Source of the DNA: Owenia fusiformis
Lineage: Eukaryota; Annelida; Polychaeta; Sabellida; Oweniidae
Reading direction: 5' to 3'
Length of the DNA stretch: 64,000 bases
NCBI GenBank assembly: GCA_903813345.2
Contig: CAIIXF020000009.1
Location: forward strand, 10,346,030 to 10,410,029
Notes under the pieces: model-generated
The model's input: the letters and a program-made list of their open reading frames with translations, nothing else
Databases searched by the model: none
What the model was told of the DNA's origin: nothing
Translations under genes and position numbers: made by a program
Part shown: positions 50,401-57,764 of the stretch, piece after piece
Numbering within the stretch: the stretch's first letter is position 1
Layout of the letters: every line of letters starts with the position of its first letter

Positions 50401-52390
50401 ATTGAAGGATTATTTGAATTTCTCGTTGATTTATTTGGTGAATTAGTTGGCATGAGGAAGAGTGAGTGTTACTTGTGATTCTCATGTTCCTTATATTGCA
50501 TCTGGGTTTGATTCCTGCTTCGTCAGCATCATTGTGACATTAAGTTGACCTTTTGTGGCATTCAATGAACTACAAACTCATTAATTAATTAATTGACTGA
50601 TTGCTAAATTAAATTACGTGAAACTTGACTCATCTTCTTGCCTTGAGATTAGTATCTGTTGTTGAATGCCCTTGTAGATAGTGCCATTTTAGATATGTTG
50701 TATCGTCTTAAACTTTTTGGCGTTGAGGCAGGCAAGTTTATGTGTGTGTAATATGTAAAGATATGCAAAGAACAATCTTTATTCGTTGCTTATTTATTCC
50801 TTGTTTGTTATTATTTGCTTGATTATTCATTGCTTGCTTATTCCTTGTTTGATTATTGTTTGCTTGATTATTTTTTTCCTTATCATTTGTTTGTTTATTT
50901 TCCTAAAGAGGATTGGAGGTGACACAATTTTTACCTGTATCATGTTTCTCATGAATTTTGTCTAATACCCATTTCAACTATTACTATCATCTTACTCATA
51001 ACATGCCCCTTCTCTGTAAAATTTGAATGAACCAATCAGCTTGATCAAAGGCTATCTTATATTTCCATACAATTAAAAGAGATTAAATTTCATACTCATG
51101 TATCTCCCAAATTCCACTACTTTTTACCATATTTTACGTTTTAAAAGAACCCATTTAAGGTTTTTACCCTTGGGCAATTGGTATGACTCCTGATTCTAGG
51201 CACAATACAGAACCTTAGATAAATTACATTACCGGCCCAAAACACTGAAACAAGATTAAATTATCTGATCATTTGATTCAATTAATATATAACACGGGCG
51301 GAATGATGAATTAAACTTCTTTAATCTCGATTTTTTGTCGACCATCTTCATTATATAATTCAATAAAAGTTATAATTATCTTGAAATTAAGTTAGAAAGT
51401 AATTATTTTCAGATAATCTTTAGTCGTAACTAGATTAAGAACGCACTGATCGAATAATACATAAAATACCAGAAACCGCCTTTAGAAATCATTCGCCAGA
51501 AAGAACACTGCCCCTTTCTAAAATTTCTCAGCTCATACTCGTTTCGGCATAATGAAATCTAGAACTTGAACAAAAGCCATTTTTCTTGCATTTTCGTATG
51601 CTTTAAGGTAGTAACTATATATGTTTATGTCTGCATGTTTTTTATCCTTTGGTAATTCCCTCTGTTTTTCATTTCAATCATTGTTCATTGCAAGGGTAGA
51701 TCTGAAAATTCACAAAGGGCAGGGGAGAGGGGGGAGCAACAAATAATTCTGAAAACTCTTTCCAAACTACTAGTTATTTCATCCATCATATATGAAAAGA
51801 ACTCATTACTGTTTGAAAAAAGTTGGCCATTTTAAAAATTTAGTTTTGGAAAAGGCTATATTTTGTAAATGAGATCCCTTATCATCTTGTTTATTGTGAT
51901 ATTATTCTAATTAGCAAAAGTGCAAGGAAAGCCTTTCCTGCTGTGGGGGTTTTCACCCAAAAATCTATTCCTCAGTACAATCTTATAGTATTATATAATA
52001 TGAATATGGTTTTTTGGGATTGATTTTCAGTATTAGTAAATCTTTTTTGTTTGATGTAAAAAAATGTATGATAATCTAGCATTGTATTGCATTAAATTAT
52101 TTTGTAATTGCATTGTTTTGTTTTGCATTTTCAATCATTTTTTAATTGCACTTTAAAAAGGTGCCATATTGTCGCCATCTCGTAATAATGGGCGGGGGTG
52201 GGCGTGCACCACATGAATCAATTCTTGTTTAATATTCTTCTTAAAAATATGTCAGAAATTTTTACTTAAAAATGATTTTTGTGTATTTTTAGAAAAGAAG
52301 AATCTGATTGGTGGAGATATCTGGTATTGTTTCAAAGAAGGATTTTCCAATGCTGTGCGTCGTAATGTCCGTATATCTGACCTGAAATAG
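8481..52390 (+). CDS. CHTF18: Chromosome transmission fidelity protein 18 homolog (Ctf18-RFC large subunit)
   Basis: Coding exons: 8481-8541, 8731-9012, 12573-12782, 13425-13549, 14227-14363, 14840-14984, 19663-19887, 20352-20449, 20822-20945, 21150-21359, 22146-22244, 22700-22827, 23684-23776, 24049-24160, 24577-24747, 35319-35468, 36451-36581, 37876-37960, 40048-40296, 49747-49813, 52293-52390. Every junction is GT-AG and phase-consistent, totalling 3000 nt or 999 aa (vertebrate CHTF18 is close to this). The order is: acidic, low-complexity N-terminus (about 1-290); the family motif [17 protein letters not shown] at the exon 6/7 border; a lysine-rich linker; an AAA+ core with Walker [10 protein letters not shown] (401-409), Walker B LVIDEID (459-465) and sensor-1 region IICICND; the RFC collar; and the conserved tail IVRDFFGR (946-953), ending in [19 protein letters not shown]. 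In the known complex CHTF18 joins RFC2-5 and, through its C-terminus, DSCC1-CHTF8, to load PCNA in replication and cohesion. Odd points: tandemly repeated splice junctions at exons 7, 17 and 18, and a nested antisense gene in intron 15. Confidence 0.96.
9066..9217. repeat. Palindromic repeat cluster in CHTF18 intron 2
   Basis: Three to four units of GAGCCTTAAATTTTAAGGCTC, each self-complementary, alternate with GCTAAA/TTTAGC stems. The same motif returns at about 10587-10630 and 11024-11070, so this stretch is one arm of a larger fold or a cluster of related foldbacks. Confidence 0.75.
10353..10426 (-). repeat. tRNA-like sequence, probably a SINE head or tRNA pseudogene
   Basis: On the minus strand it reads ACTCTGGTATAGTGGTTAGA, a box-A-like D arm with an ACTC/GAGT stem, then GGGTTTGATTCCC, a box-B-like T arm, then CGGAGCACC. 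The spacing is tRNA-like, but the acceptor and anticodon stems do not pair well, so it is not called as a functional tRNA. Pol III promoter boxes of this kind are typical of SINEs. Confidence 0.4.
10631..11023. mobile_element. TIR element inserted in the palindromic repeat
   Basis: Ends AAAGGACGATTCTCGGTTTG and its mirror are about 26 bp and perfect. Inside, a roughly 125-bp segment beginning ATCCCTGCTTC is present twice in direct order (about 10683 and 10868). A solo arm of the same family lies at about 26135-26235. The element splits a copy of the 9066 palindrome, so it is younger than that copy. Confidence 0.7.
12205..12336. repeat. Short foldback in intron 2
   Basis: Left arm GGTCACATTTGCTCC...GGTGCCTGGCC pairs imperfectly with right arm GGCCGGGCGCC...GAAAATGTGACA. 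No coding content. Confidence 0.5.
13784..14010 (+). repeat. Dispersed ~225-bp repeat, copy 1
   Basis: Contains CCCCCTGCGATAAGCAGTTA and TTAATCGGGCGCTTC. A copy in the opposite orientation lies at 32530-32763. The two are close enough to have moved recently. No protein is encoded; the class is unknown. Confidence 0.75.
15472..17452 (+). mobile_element. Hairpin-headed element, family 2, full copy with internal satellite
   Basis: Starts with the hairpin TCACCACCAAAAGTGGTGA followed by CATATTGTTATGG, then GTCCGGCGGTTGG repeats, then about a dozen tandem monomers of roughly 135-150 bp, and ends AGGTGGTGACATTTTGTCAT followed by GTTAATGCCTTGT. Each monomer carries several TGACCT/AGGTCA hexamers. 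Lies in CHTF18 intron 6. A second full copy is at 57765-59504 and shorter ones occur elsewhere in the window. Confidence 0.8.
17552..18546 (-). mobile_element. Tc1/mariner-type element with long inverted ends, inserted in the first unit of the exon-7 array
   Basis: Ends CAGGGTGTC / GACACCCTG, flanked by TA, with inverted ends of about 170 bp. On the minus strand the interior reads [10 protein letters not shown] and, after frameshifts and stops, [10 protein letters not shown] and GFLKANVY, decayed forms of the mariner DDE region. Removing the element and one TA rejoins a complete 91-bp-type unit. Confidence 0.8.
18549..19718 (+). repeat. 91-bp tandem array of the exon 7 splice acceptor plus exon 7 start (13 copies)
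   Basis: Each unit has about 35 nt of intron end (CCGATTGTATTTCAG) and about 55 nt identical to the start of CHTF18 exon 7, encoding [18 protein letters not shown]. Exon-start positions are 18576 (degenerate), 18667, 18758, 18849, 18940, 19031, 19122, 19213, 19304, 19395, 19486, 19572 and 19663. Only the last copy continues into the rest of the exon (to 19887). The unit at 19486 has a 5-bp deletion. Ninety-one is not a multiple of three, so use of an upstream acceptor shifts frame and meets a stop. Confidence 0.95.
19966..20094 (+). mobile_element. Hairpin-headed element, family 2, short copy
   Basis: TATGTCACCACCATATTGTT at the head, GCAGGTGGTGATATGCTTGT at the tail, about 130 bp, lacking the internal satellite. 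In CHTF18 intron 7. Confidence 0.6.
21835..22105. repeat. Minisatellite of TAGTACCATCATTGCTT-like units
   Basis: About a dozen irregular 17-24-bp units of TTTAGTACCAT(C/T)(A/G)TTGC in CHTF18 intron 10, just ahead of the exon 11 acceptor. Confidence 0.8.
22322..22458 (+). mobile_element. Hairpin-headed element, family 2, short copy
   Basis: Head AATGTCACCACCACAAGTG, tail GGTGTGGTGAAATTTTGTTA then ATGCCTTGT. Diverged. In intron 11. Confidence 0.55.
22870..23070. repeat. Dispersed repeat with CAGGTGGGTGCAA units, copy 1
   Basis: Three spaced copies of (C)AGGTGGGTGCAA and the closing motif GCGCCCACTTGCTTTAATGC. A second copy with the same order is at 38685-38880. The short reading frames inside are incidental. 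Confidence 0.7.
24905..25455 (+). mobile_element. Decayed hairpin-headed element, family 4
   Basis: Begins ATCCCAGTGAACAAAGTTTG and TAGGGATATAGAGAAG, then GTCCATCTGT and repeated blocks of GATAACTCAAATACC...AAAATGGCTGCCATTTT. Matches the better copy at 55017-55860. Confidence 0.55.
25459..25853 (+). mobile_element. Hairpin-headed element, family 2, copy inserted next to family 4
   Basis: Head TATGTCGCCACCAGAAGTGT, a single AGGTCA-rich monomer, tail GGTGGTGACATTTTGTCATG then TTAATGCCTTGT. It sits in a T-run at the end of the family 4 copy. Confidence 0.7.
26418..26583. mobile_element. pogo/Tigger-like MITE
   Basis: Left end CAGTAAAACTTGTCTAATCC and right end mirrored as CAGTGAAACCTGTTTTTCTG, flanked by TA. 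CAGTRAAAC ends are typical of pogo-type elements. A lone left end recurs at about 52588. Confidence 0.65.
27247..27438. repeat. 48-bp tandem repeat, 4 copies
   Basis: Units of GGTCTGTCATTGTCAGTCAA followed by ACCCTGTGGGTGGG start at 27256, 27304, 27352 and 27400, nearly identical. All three forward frames are open because 48 is divisible by three, not because a protein is encoded. Confidence 0.85.
27930..28105. repeat. GGTACC-rich low-complexity stretch
   Basis: Irregular repeats of TATGGTACTGT and ACAGTACCAT on both strands in intron 15. They can pair with one another. No coding content. Confidence 0.5.
28144..28567. mobile_element. 424-bp non-autonomous DNA element with 6-bp target duplication
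   Basis: Ends CACTCCCCCCAG and (mirrored) CACTGCCCCCAG are flanked by TTAAAT on both sides (28138-28143, 28568-28573). The interior repeats TTCTGCA and ATTCCGCGGA motifs. It ends about 50 bp before the 3' end of the nested antisense gene. Confidence 0.6.
28625..28630 (-). promoter_or_regulatory. Polyadenylation hexamer overlapping the stop codon of the nested gene
   Basis: On the minus strand the end reads AAG GAA TAA ACC. The hexamer AATAAA contains the stop TAA (28628-28626). If used, the mRNA would have a 3' UTR of only about 15-25 nt. Confidence 0.5.
28626..34298 (-). CDS. 2A-led nucleotidyltransferase-TPR protein, nested in CHTF18 intron 15
   Basis: Exon 1 is 34298-34109 and exon 2 is 32452-28626. 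The donor (AAATCAG|GTAACT) and acceptor (CATCTTTCAG|AGGTAAC) join in phase (G+AG = Glu), giving 1338 aa. Residues 1-56 are a basic leader with a hydrophobic stretch and a 2A-like motif ending NPG|P (56/57). Residues about 264-278 hold [20 protein letters not shown], the G-S...R.E...SD.E pattern of GlnD-type (DUF294/NT_GlnD_GlnE-like) nucleotidyltransferases. A helical middle follows (to about 645). Then come 14 kinesin-light-chain-style TPR units of 43 aa ([16 protein letters not shown]), flanked by one degenerate unit on each side. Catalytic activity, substrate and location are unknown. TPRs normally bind proteins. Starting from the ATG at 32438 instead gives 1270 aa without the leader, the alternative if exon 1 is not joined. 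It is not kinesin light chain: the coiled coil is absent and the N-terminus differs. Confidence 0.85.
28740..30560 (-). repeat. 129-bp coding repeat array (14 TPR units)
   Basis: The DNA period is 129 bp (GATCTCCCAT at 28871, 29000 and so on), and units are nearly identical, including at silent sites. Adjacent-unit patterns repeat as blocks (for example units 5-6-7 and 8-9-10), showing multi-unit duplication. The plus strand also appears open in places, a by-product of the repetition. Confidence 0.9.
32530..32763 (-). repeat. Dispersed ~225-bp repeat, copy 2, in the intron of the nested gene
   Basis: Inverted relative to 13784-14010. Carries CCCGATTAAACTGAATCCAG and TAACTGCTTATCGCAGGGGG. It begins about 80 bp upstream (in the minus-strand sense) of the exon 2 acceptor. 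Confidence 0.75.
34109..34298 (-). CDS. Leader exon with 2A-like translational recoding motif
   Basis: Sixty-three codons plus one base. There is one acidic residue (E6) before the motif and eight Arg/Lys. Hydrophobic part [14 protein letters not shown] (35-48) leads directly into AGVEQNPGP (49-57). The 2A consensus is [D][V/I]ExNPGP. Here the Asp position is Gly; all other core residues are kept. In known 2A the ribosome skips the Gly-Pro bond, here G56/P57, releasing a 56-aa leader and a 1282-aa protein starting with Pro. N-terminal 2A after a hydrophobic leader is reported for sea urchin NLR-type proteins and for some non-LTR retrotransposons. No reverse transcriptase is near here. Confidence 0.75.
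34790..35050 (+). mobile_element. Decayed family 4 fragment
   Basis: GATAACTCAAATGCTATTGA, GACAGATTTGGTTCAAATTT and AAAATGACTGCTGAATTCAC blocks match 24990-25440. Both ends are missing. Confidence 0.5.
36556..37045 (+). repeat. Decayed tandem repeat of the exon 17 end plus its 5' splice site
   Basis: The end of exon 17 and its donor (GGCCAGTACCAGTATATCCT...CCGTTAGT) recur in the intron at 36686 (GGCCAGTACTTATATATCCA...CCGATTAGT) and, more decayed, at 36823, 36933 and 37042, spaced 109-137 bp apart. Intervening sequence (TTCTAATATGCTAATAATG) also repeats. Confidence 0.7.
37195..37350. repeat. 22-bp tandem repeat
   Basis: About seven copies of TTTCACCCACTTGAAACTAA plus AA, with variation at the edges. 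In intron 17. Confidence 0.9.
37495..37903 (+). repeat. 47-bp tandem array of the exon 18 splice acceptor plus exon 18 start (9 copies)
   Basis: Each unit has the intron end ATTTATATTATATTTCAG and about 28 nt of exon 18 start (GGGAGTAGATGAAGTTTCTA then GATTCCCA). The AGTAG marker lies at 37498, 37550, 37597, 37644, 37691, 37738, 37785, 37832 and 37879. All spacings are 47 except the first (52). Only the last copy runs on into the full exon (37876-37960). Forty-seven is not a multiple of three. Confidence 0.93.
38549..38667 (+). mobile_element. Hairpin-headed element, family 2, short copy
   Basis: Head TATGTCACCACCACAAGTGG, tail GCAGGTGGTGACATTTTGCA then TGTTAATGTCTTG. In intron 18. Confidence 0.65.
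38685..38880. repeat. Dispersed repeat with CAGGTGGGTGCAA units, copy 2
   Basis: Same order of blocks as 22870-23070, closing with CCCCCACTTGCTTTAATGC. It abuts the family 2 short copy. Confidence 0.7.
38918..39890 (+). mobile_element. Hairpin-headed element, family 1, copy A
   Basis: Head TCGCACTTTTGAAAAAGTGC, TATATTGTCGTCGTCTTGTG, GGGCGGGCGTGCGG repeats, then blocks with TGGCGGCCATTTTGAATTTT and an AGGTCA-rich module, tail AAAGTGCGATATTTATCACT then GTGTGTCTTG. In CHTF18 intron 18. Confidence 0.8.
41041..41128 (+). mobile_element. Half copy of the 7690 foldback
   Basis: AAAGAATCATGTATCATTCT through GCATAATGCACGAAGGCGAA; the mirrored arm is missing. In CHTF18 intron 19. Confidence 0.7.
41191..41310 (+). 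mobile_element. Hairpin-headed element, family 2, short copy
   Basis: Head TATGTCACCACAAAAAGTGA, tail GCAGGTGGTGACATTTTGCA then TTTTAATGTCTTGT, 120 bp. Confidence 0.65.
41493..42106. mobile_element. Foldback element with ~110-bp inverted arms
   Basis: Left arm GTTACATGGCATCAACAGAC...CAGTTCTGGATAACTGCTG is mirrored on the right as CAGCAGTTATCCAGAACC...GTCTGTTGATGCCATGCAAC. The middle repeats GGATCCATATGGAT-like near-palindromes. The next foldback starts immediately at its right end. Confidence 0.7.
42107..42796. mobile_element. GC-rich foldback element
   Basis: Inverted ends TAATGGCCTAGTCACATAGC and CCGGCCGATG continue perfectly at both sides for about 30 bp. The 690-bp interior is full of CGGCCG, CCGGCC and GAGCTCGG, sharply richer in GC and CpG than the surrounding DNA. 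Short open frames cross it but resemble no protein I know. Confidence 0.75.
43114..44276. mobile_element. piggyBac-type MITE, split by a family 1 element
   Basis: TTAA at 43110-43113 and 44277-44280 flanks mirrored ends CCCTTTCATGAC / GTCATGAAAGGG. TTAA targets and CCC starts are piggyBac features. Without the insert at 43183-44043 the element is about 300 bp. It is itself embedded in a repeat of GGTATG(A/G)GAATGG units (about 42900-44460). Confidence 0.75.
43183..44043 (+). mobile_element. Hairpin-headed element, family 1, copy B
   Basis: Head TATCGCACTTTGAAAAAGTG, tail CAAAGTGCGATATTTATCAC then TGTGTGTCTTGTT. Very similar to copies A and C; shorter by one internal block. Confidence 0.8.
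44655..45524. mobile_element. hAT-type non-autonomous element
   Basis: Ends TAGAGGTGTAACTC / GAGTTACACCTCTA with a perfect 8-bp target duplication AGTAGGAG (44647-44654, 45525-45532). TA(G)NGGTG ends and 8-bp duplications define hAT. Subterminal regions on both sides carry clusters of ACTCGAGT and CTCGCGAGTT, plausible transposase sites. No transposase inside 870 bp. Confidence 0.88.
46231..48415. mobile_element. TIR element (TA target), split by a family 1 element
   Basis: Ends AAGGAGTGGTATCGATATGG and mirror, flanked by TA. Inside, TTGAGAATGAAATAAAATGT and CAATATTGAGAGACCTAAAC. The uninterrupted sister at 61552-62237 is 686 bp. Here 46403-47860 is foreign. Confidence 0.8.
46403..47860 (+). 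mobile_element. Hairpin-headed element, family 1, copy C with internal duplication
   Basis: Same head and tail as copies A and B, but the roughly 600-bp interior from CTTGTCATCAAA to the next CTTGTCATCAAA occurs twice, accounting for the 1458-bp length. Located in CHTF18 intron 19. Confidence 0.8.
48557..48880. repeat. Foldback of about 320 bp
   Basis: Arms share GGCCTCCTA...CGATCATCA...TGCGAAC with their mirror TTCGCATGG...TGATGATCGTG...TAGGAGGTC, imperfectly paired. Open frames inside are short and not protein-like. Confidence 0.55.
52147..52225 (+). mobile_element. Family 1 head fragment close to the last CHTF18 exon
   Basis: TTGCACTTTAAAAAGGTGCC then ATATTGTCGCCATC and GGGCGGGGGTGGGCG; the body is missing. 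Lies about 70 bp before the exon 21 acceptor. Confidence 0.55.
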
Positions 52391-53675
52391 ACATATAAAA
52401 CCTCATAAAGTGCATATTATGGACTTGGAGGCTGTGCGATATAATGAGAATATATTTTACTTTATGTGGATAACCCATTACTCAATATATCATGTACTTT
52501 TATTCTACCTCATGTGGTCAGATGGACAATTTACGACAATTTACGACAATTTAGGACAATTCAACAACTAACTATTGTGCATATTACAGTAAAACCTGTA
52601 TACCCAAATTGAGGCTGAAAAAATCATGAATTATGTGGGTAAACCATCGCTTGCAGAAATGTATGTATTTCAAACAATGGTCTTGAAATGGAAAACATGC
52701 CCATATAATATGGTGCGTTCAAAACAATTTTCAGTCGCAAAAATACATATTAATGTATATTATGTAAATTTTCAGCATGTTTTGATTTAGAATTTCAGAT
52801 AAAAGAACTACATGTAAACAAAAATATGTTTCGGAAAAAAACTAACAATAAATAGGAAAAGTATAGATATCGTTAGACTTTTATACAATATTAATAAAAG
52901 ATGCATGGAACTTTGATAATAAGGTTCTTCATCAAAAGTTCACGGATAATTCAGTTTGTGACTTAATGCAATGGATAAAAACAGCGTTAGTCTGGCTAGA
53001 AACTGCATACAATACAGTAGAATTGCACATTTTATAGCCAATTTCATTATAAAGTTATTTCAAAAGAGATCCCGATAAATACATTAGACTGACTAGGTTC
53101 CTGTGCAAATCTTTGATTTTCCTAACTCAGTAAATTGTACGCAAATGGCATAAAAAAGTGAACAATTCAGTTATGTTTCCTTAGTCGGAAAATCCAATGT
53201 AAATTCCGTAAATTACATTTTCTATTCAAGTGGTCTTAATTTTGGTGAAGGAGAAAATGAATTCGATTTTAAGTTTGAGAATTTGGTTTTTGATGGATAA
53301 TTTAATAAATGTAGCATAATTGAAGGACTCTTGAGTTGGCTATGTGTTAATGAACAACATTATTCTACTTTGAAATCAGATTGTTCGCTTTATGAAGTGC
53401 TCTTAAATGATATTGCTTTATTTTTGCAGGGACACTTAGTTAAAGCTACCCAGACATAAAAAGTCAGAGTTCTCATGTTTCGGAGTATGAAATAGAGTGG
53501 AATAATGGAGAAATTAACTCTATATATATATACCGTGCGAGTATTCTGAATTGGGCAGACAACTAAAATTACAATTAAAATTACAATCAAACCACAATTT
53601 AAATCTAGTCAAGAAAATCTTGCAAGGTCATCAATATTATTTTTGAGGTGTGGCAAATTTAAAACTATTATAAGA
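52391..53675. other. CHTF18 3' flank, no gene seen
   Basis: AATAAA candidates occur at about 52849 and 52894. A pogo-like end (CAGTAAAACCTGTATACCC) is at 52588. The rest is AT-rich without exon signatures. Confidence 0.5.
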
Positions 53676-53872
53676 AGTCACAAATCTAGAGGACAATTAG
53701 TGATAAATCTAGAGGTCAATTAGTGACAAATCTGGAGGTCAAGTTGTGACAAATCTGGAGGTCAAGTTGTGACATATCTGGAGGTCAAGTTGTGACAGAT
53801 TTGGGGGTCAAGTTGTGACATGACTTGAGGTTAAGTTATTACAAAGGAGGTGAAGTTATGAAAAATCTTAAG
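53676..53872. repeat. ~23-bp tandem repeat
   Basis: About eight units of AAATCTGGAGGTCAAGTTGT plus GAC, decaying at both ends. It also contains AGGTCA. Confidence 0.8.
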
Positions 53873-53881
53873 TCCATTGTT

Positions 53882-54990
53882 TTTGGCTCACACAGTGAGC
53901 CTATGGGATCGACCAGGCGTCCGTTGGTCCGTCTGACAAATAAATAAAATCAATTATAATCTACCTATATGATGTAGATATCCAAATGTTGGTCTGAATT
54001 TATCTTTGTGGAAAGATTGTATGCTTCAGTTGCTCTTTAACAAAACATGTGGGACAGTGTATCTATATATTACAAGATGTCCATCCGTCCGTCCGTCTGT
54101 CCGTCCGTTGGTCCGTCCGTCCGGACAAATTAAAACTGCTATTCGGATTGAGTCGTATCCACAGTCATTTAATGCATATCCATAATGCCTATTTGACCTA
54201 TCATCGCCATTTCCCAAGTTTGCCCGGTTTCCTAGAAATTTTCTGTAAATACTAGACACTTTGTTGAAGTAGAACTTTCAAATAACTTGTAGTAGTTGCT
54301 GTATATGCAACTTATGTCCTCTGAAGATTTCAAAGCTCTTGGAATTTAATTACAGTTTTTGGTGTTTATTCTATAAAATTTGACAAAAAGTAGGACTTTG
54401 TCATTTTCAGGAAACTTATGTATAAAGTCAATGGCAGGTTTTGATTGACAAGTTTCTCAAAGTTTGCCTTATACTTGATCATTTCTTGCAATGAATTACA
54501 TCATAACTAGATTTAAGCATTCCCTACATATTGCTTAATATATGTCAGCATCAAATTTTTACCGTTTTTGAGATATTTGACGTCAAAAAACAGTAAAAAT
54601 AAGTTATTTTTCAACTTGCTTCAATTTGACCAAATCCTTTTTTGAAAATAATCTACAAGTTACCAGGAGTTCAAATCTGACATTTGTTTTAGGATTTGAC
54701 CTTTACTTGACCTTTAGTGACCTTTGAAAGGTCAAAAAAGTTGATTTTTCAAATTGATTTTTGGATGTAAATTTTGGTCAGCTTAATCACAAAAGACCTT
54801 ACTGAGCTCTAAATAAGTAAAATTTTCAAGGTCAAAGGTCATCAAACTAGGTCACACAACTGTGCTGTCTAAGTTTCTCAAAGTTCGAGACTACAAATTC
54901 AAATCAATATTTTTGTTTGAAAGTCAGGATATACATTCCTCTGAAGGTTCCAAACTGTGTGAGCACAGGACTGTGGGTCCTATTTTTTTG
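53882..54990 (+). mobile_element. Hairpin-headed element, family 3
   Basis: Head GGCTCACACAGTGAGCC then TATGGGATCGACC and GTCCGTCCGT repeats, the shared AGGTCA-rich module (about 54600-54900), and tail GTGTGAGCACAGGACTGTGG. Only one copy in this window. Confidence 0.65.
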
Positions 54991-55016
54991 AACTGATGTC
55001 AATATATCCATTGGTA

Positions 55017-55860
55017 ATAATTATCCCATCGAACGAAGTTCAGAGGGATATAGGGAACTCCTCCGTCCATCTGTCTGTCTGTCCGTCCGGACATCCGTCC
55101 GTCCGTCCATCCGTCCGGCGGGGCAATAACTCAAATACCGTTGGCCCGATTTTGTTCATATTTTGTACACATATACGCAATGGGGGTATTTAAAAATGGC
55201 GGCCATTTTAGTGCCGATTTTACAGTTATTTAGGTACTGCATCTAAAACTGTAATAGGAATATGTTTTAAATGTAAAAAAGTTATATAGGACATTGATTA
55301 AGCTAGAAATGTAAATACAGAAGAAATACATGGCAGCCATTTTGAAAAAGGCTGCCTTTGCACGTCGATTTACAATTTTTGCTGTAACTTGAAAAATAGT
55401 GGAGCGATTTTGTTCATATTTGGTATGTGAATACTTTAAGCATGGCACAATGTCTGACGACATTTTTGGTGGTAGGCGGCCATTTTCAAAATGGCCGCTA
55501 TTTTTATGTGTGTTATTTAACATTTTTTACTGTAAGTCAAAAAGTAGTGGAGCGATTTTGTTCATATTTGGTAAGTGAATACTCATACTGTCTTATGACA
55601 TTTTGGGTAGTAGGCGGCCATTTTAAAAATGGCCAGCATTTACATGTATGCGTGGGTGATTTTTTAAAAATTTTATATGTGGCTACTTAAAAGCATATTA
55701 CTCATTCTGATGACAACTTGGCTAGTGAGCAACCATTTTGAAAATGGTGACCTTTCTTATGTGTGTTATTTTACAATATTTGCTATATATTTTGTTTGTA
55801 AAATGCCAGCAATTTCTGTTTGATGGGATTCGCTACGCTTTGGCGTTGCTGTTGTTCTGG
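55017..55860 (+). mobile_element. Hairpin-headed element, family 4
   Basis: Head ATCCCATCGAACGAAGTTCA then GAGGGATATAGGGAAC, GTCCGTCC repeats, and repeated blocks of GGCGGCCATTTT...ATTTTGTTCATATTTGGTA. Towards the right end GATGGGATTCGCTACGCTTT mirrors part of the head. Confidence 0.6.
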
Positions 55861-57764
55861 TTGATTTATAAAGTAACTTTAGGAAGTTTATGTTAATGAC
55901 TCTCAGTAACAATGTCTATAAGAAATGGTTACCATTTTTCAATTGCAACCAGGTAAGTCTTGGTTGCACATTTTGTTTTTTGTGAGAAAATTTAAGAACT
56001 GAATCGTCTGATAGTCAGAAATAAAATTAACCAGACCAGATGAAAATTTCCCCAAACATTCTAAGGTTACAGATGCCTGTTATGACATTTTATGGATGAA
56101 CATCTGAATCTGTAACTTCCTGTTTCAAGAATTGAACCCATGTTAAAGTTTTAAGCCATCAAGAAGTGGTGTTGTACATGTATTGATATTATAACCACCA
56201 TTTTTTATTAACCAGGGGGCCATTAACAGAAACTTCATAAAGTATAAGCACCACCACAGTTAACTGTTGCCTAAAACTAAAATGTTTCAATAATTAACCC
56301 CATGATTTACAGTCTAAATTTTCGACACTTCCTGTATGTAGAAACCACGATTTCTATGACATTTTTCTACACTATTAGATTAAAGCAAACTCATGATCTC
56401 ACTGAGTGTATTAAGGCTGATACACTAATTGTAGATACTACAGGTTGAACATGGAAATCTAATCAGACCCGACTAAGTGCTGTATAACTTGATTTCTCTT
56501 GAAATTATGATTCAAACATTCCCAGGGAATGAAATTCACAACGGTCACATTTTAAAAGATGAATTAGAGTTGAAAAGAGTTGAATCTGGAAGAAATAAAC
56601 CAGACAATCATGTAATTGATTTCCAAAATGGTACAGAGATGCCAGAAATTTAGACACTTTATTCAAATTTTTAAGAGGAATTTATCAAACAAGGTTTGGG
56701 ATTTACAGCGGAGTTTAGACCTCAGGGGAAATTCTCATAGCTAAAAAGCTTAGAATATAATTTATTAATGACTCAAGAAGCTCTGGATAAAAATTTGATG
56801 GAAATTTTCAAACCATGAATCTGACAAAGTACAAATAGATCAATTTTTGATCAACTTCTTATCCTTTATTACCACAGTGACAAACAAATTGTAATATTTT
56901 CAGATTTTGAAGTTTGAAATATTGCTAAACTTTTCTAAAATTGATGCTTGAAAATGTACCATGTCTGAATGTACCCTTTATCTAGATCAATTAGCCACTC
57001 TATCCTCTGATCTCGACTTGTGATTCATAGTATTTGGTGCTAACTGATATGCAGTTCTCATGGCCTTTCATGGGTATTGGAATGTGAAATTTATGAAAGC
57101 TTTAAATACAGGGAGAGAATGTTAGGCGAAGATTCTCTCACTGCATATCTGATTACATGTAAAGCAAAATCCATTTATCCCAATACCTCTCGAATCTGAA
57201 CACCTCTAATTGTGAACTTTTTCAGTACCATTTTTTTAATCTGCATTCAAGTTCCATGTCAAAAAACTTCAAATGTGAACACCACCCATTCCTAATAACT
57301 TTTTTTTGGCTGGTCCTAGTGGGGTTCAAGTTAAGATCAATACTAAAAATGATTTCATATTTTAAGAGGGAAGATGAAGTCTGACTCTTCATAAGGGTAA
57401 TCTGAATCATCCTAATGCCATAAAACATACAAATGTTTTATTGTTATGACCTTCATGGTATTTTCTCTTAGATTTGATCGTCAATGTGGGAAGGTCCTGA
57501 ACTCATTTATATTTTACTGCCCCATATTAAACAATCATTACATGATCAATTGCTTAAAAGGCAAACTAAAACAACATCTCCCGATATTAATATCCCATAA
57601 ACCAGTAAACTGATCCCTCTGCTAAAAGATTGATTTCAATATAGACTGATGCTAGTTGTCCGTCGATACTGTTTTGCTGTCCGTTTAAAGTTTTTCAACA
57701 TTTTAGAAAGAAATTATGTTATTTTTTCTGATTATAAATATTTGTCTTGTTATCATGCTTTTTT
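55861..57764. other. Intergenic DNA, no gene seen
   Basis: No exon-like open stretch with splice sites. AT-rich and mostly unique-looking, with a few pogo-like words (CGAATCTGAACACCTC) near 57190. Confidence 0.5.
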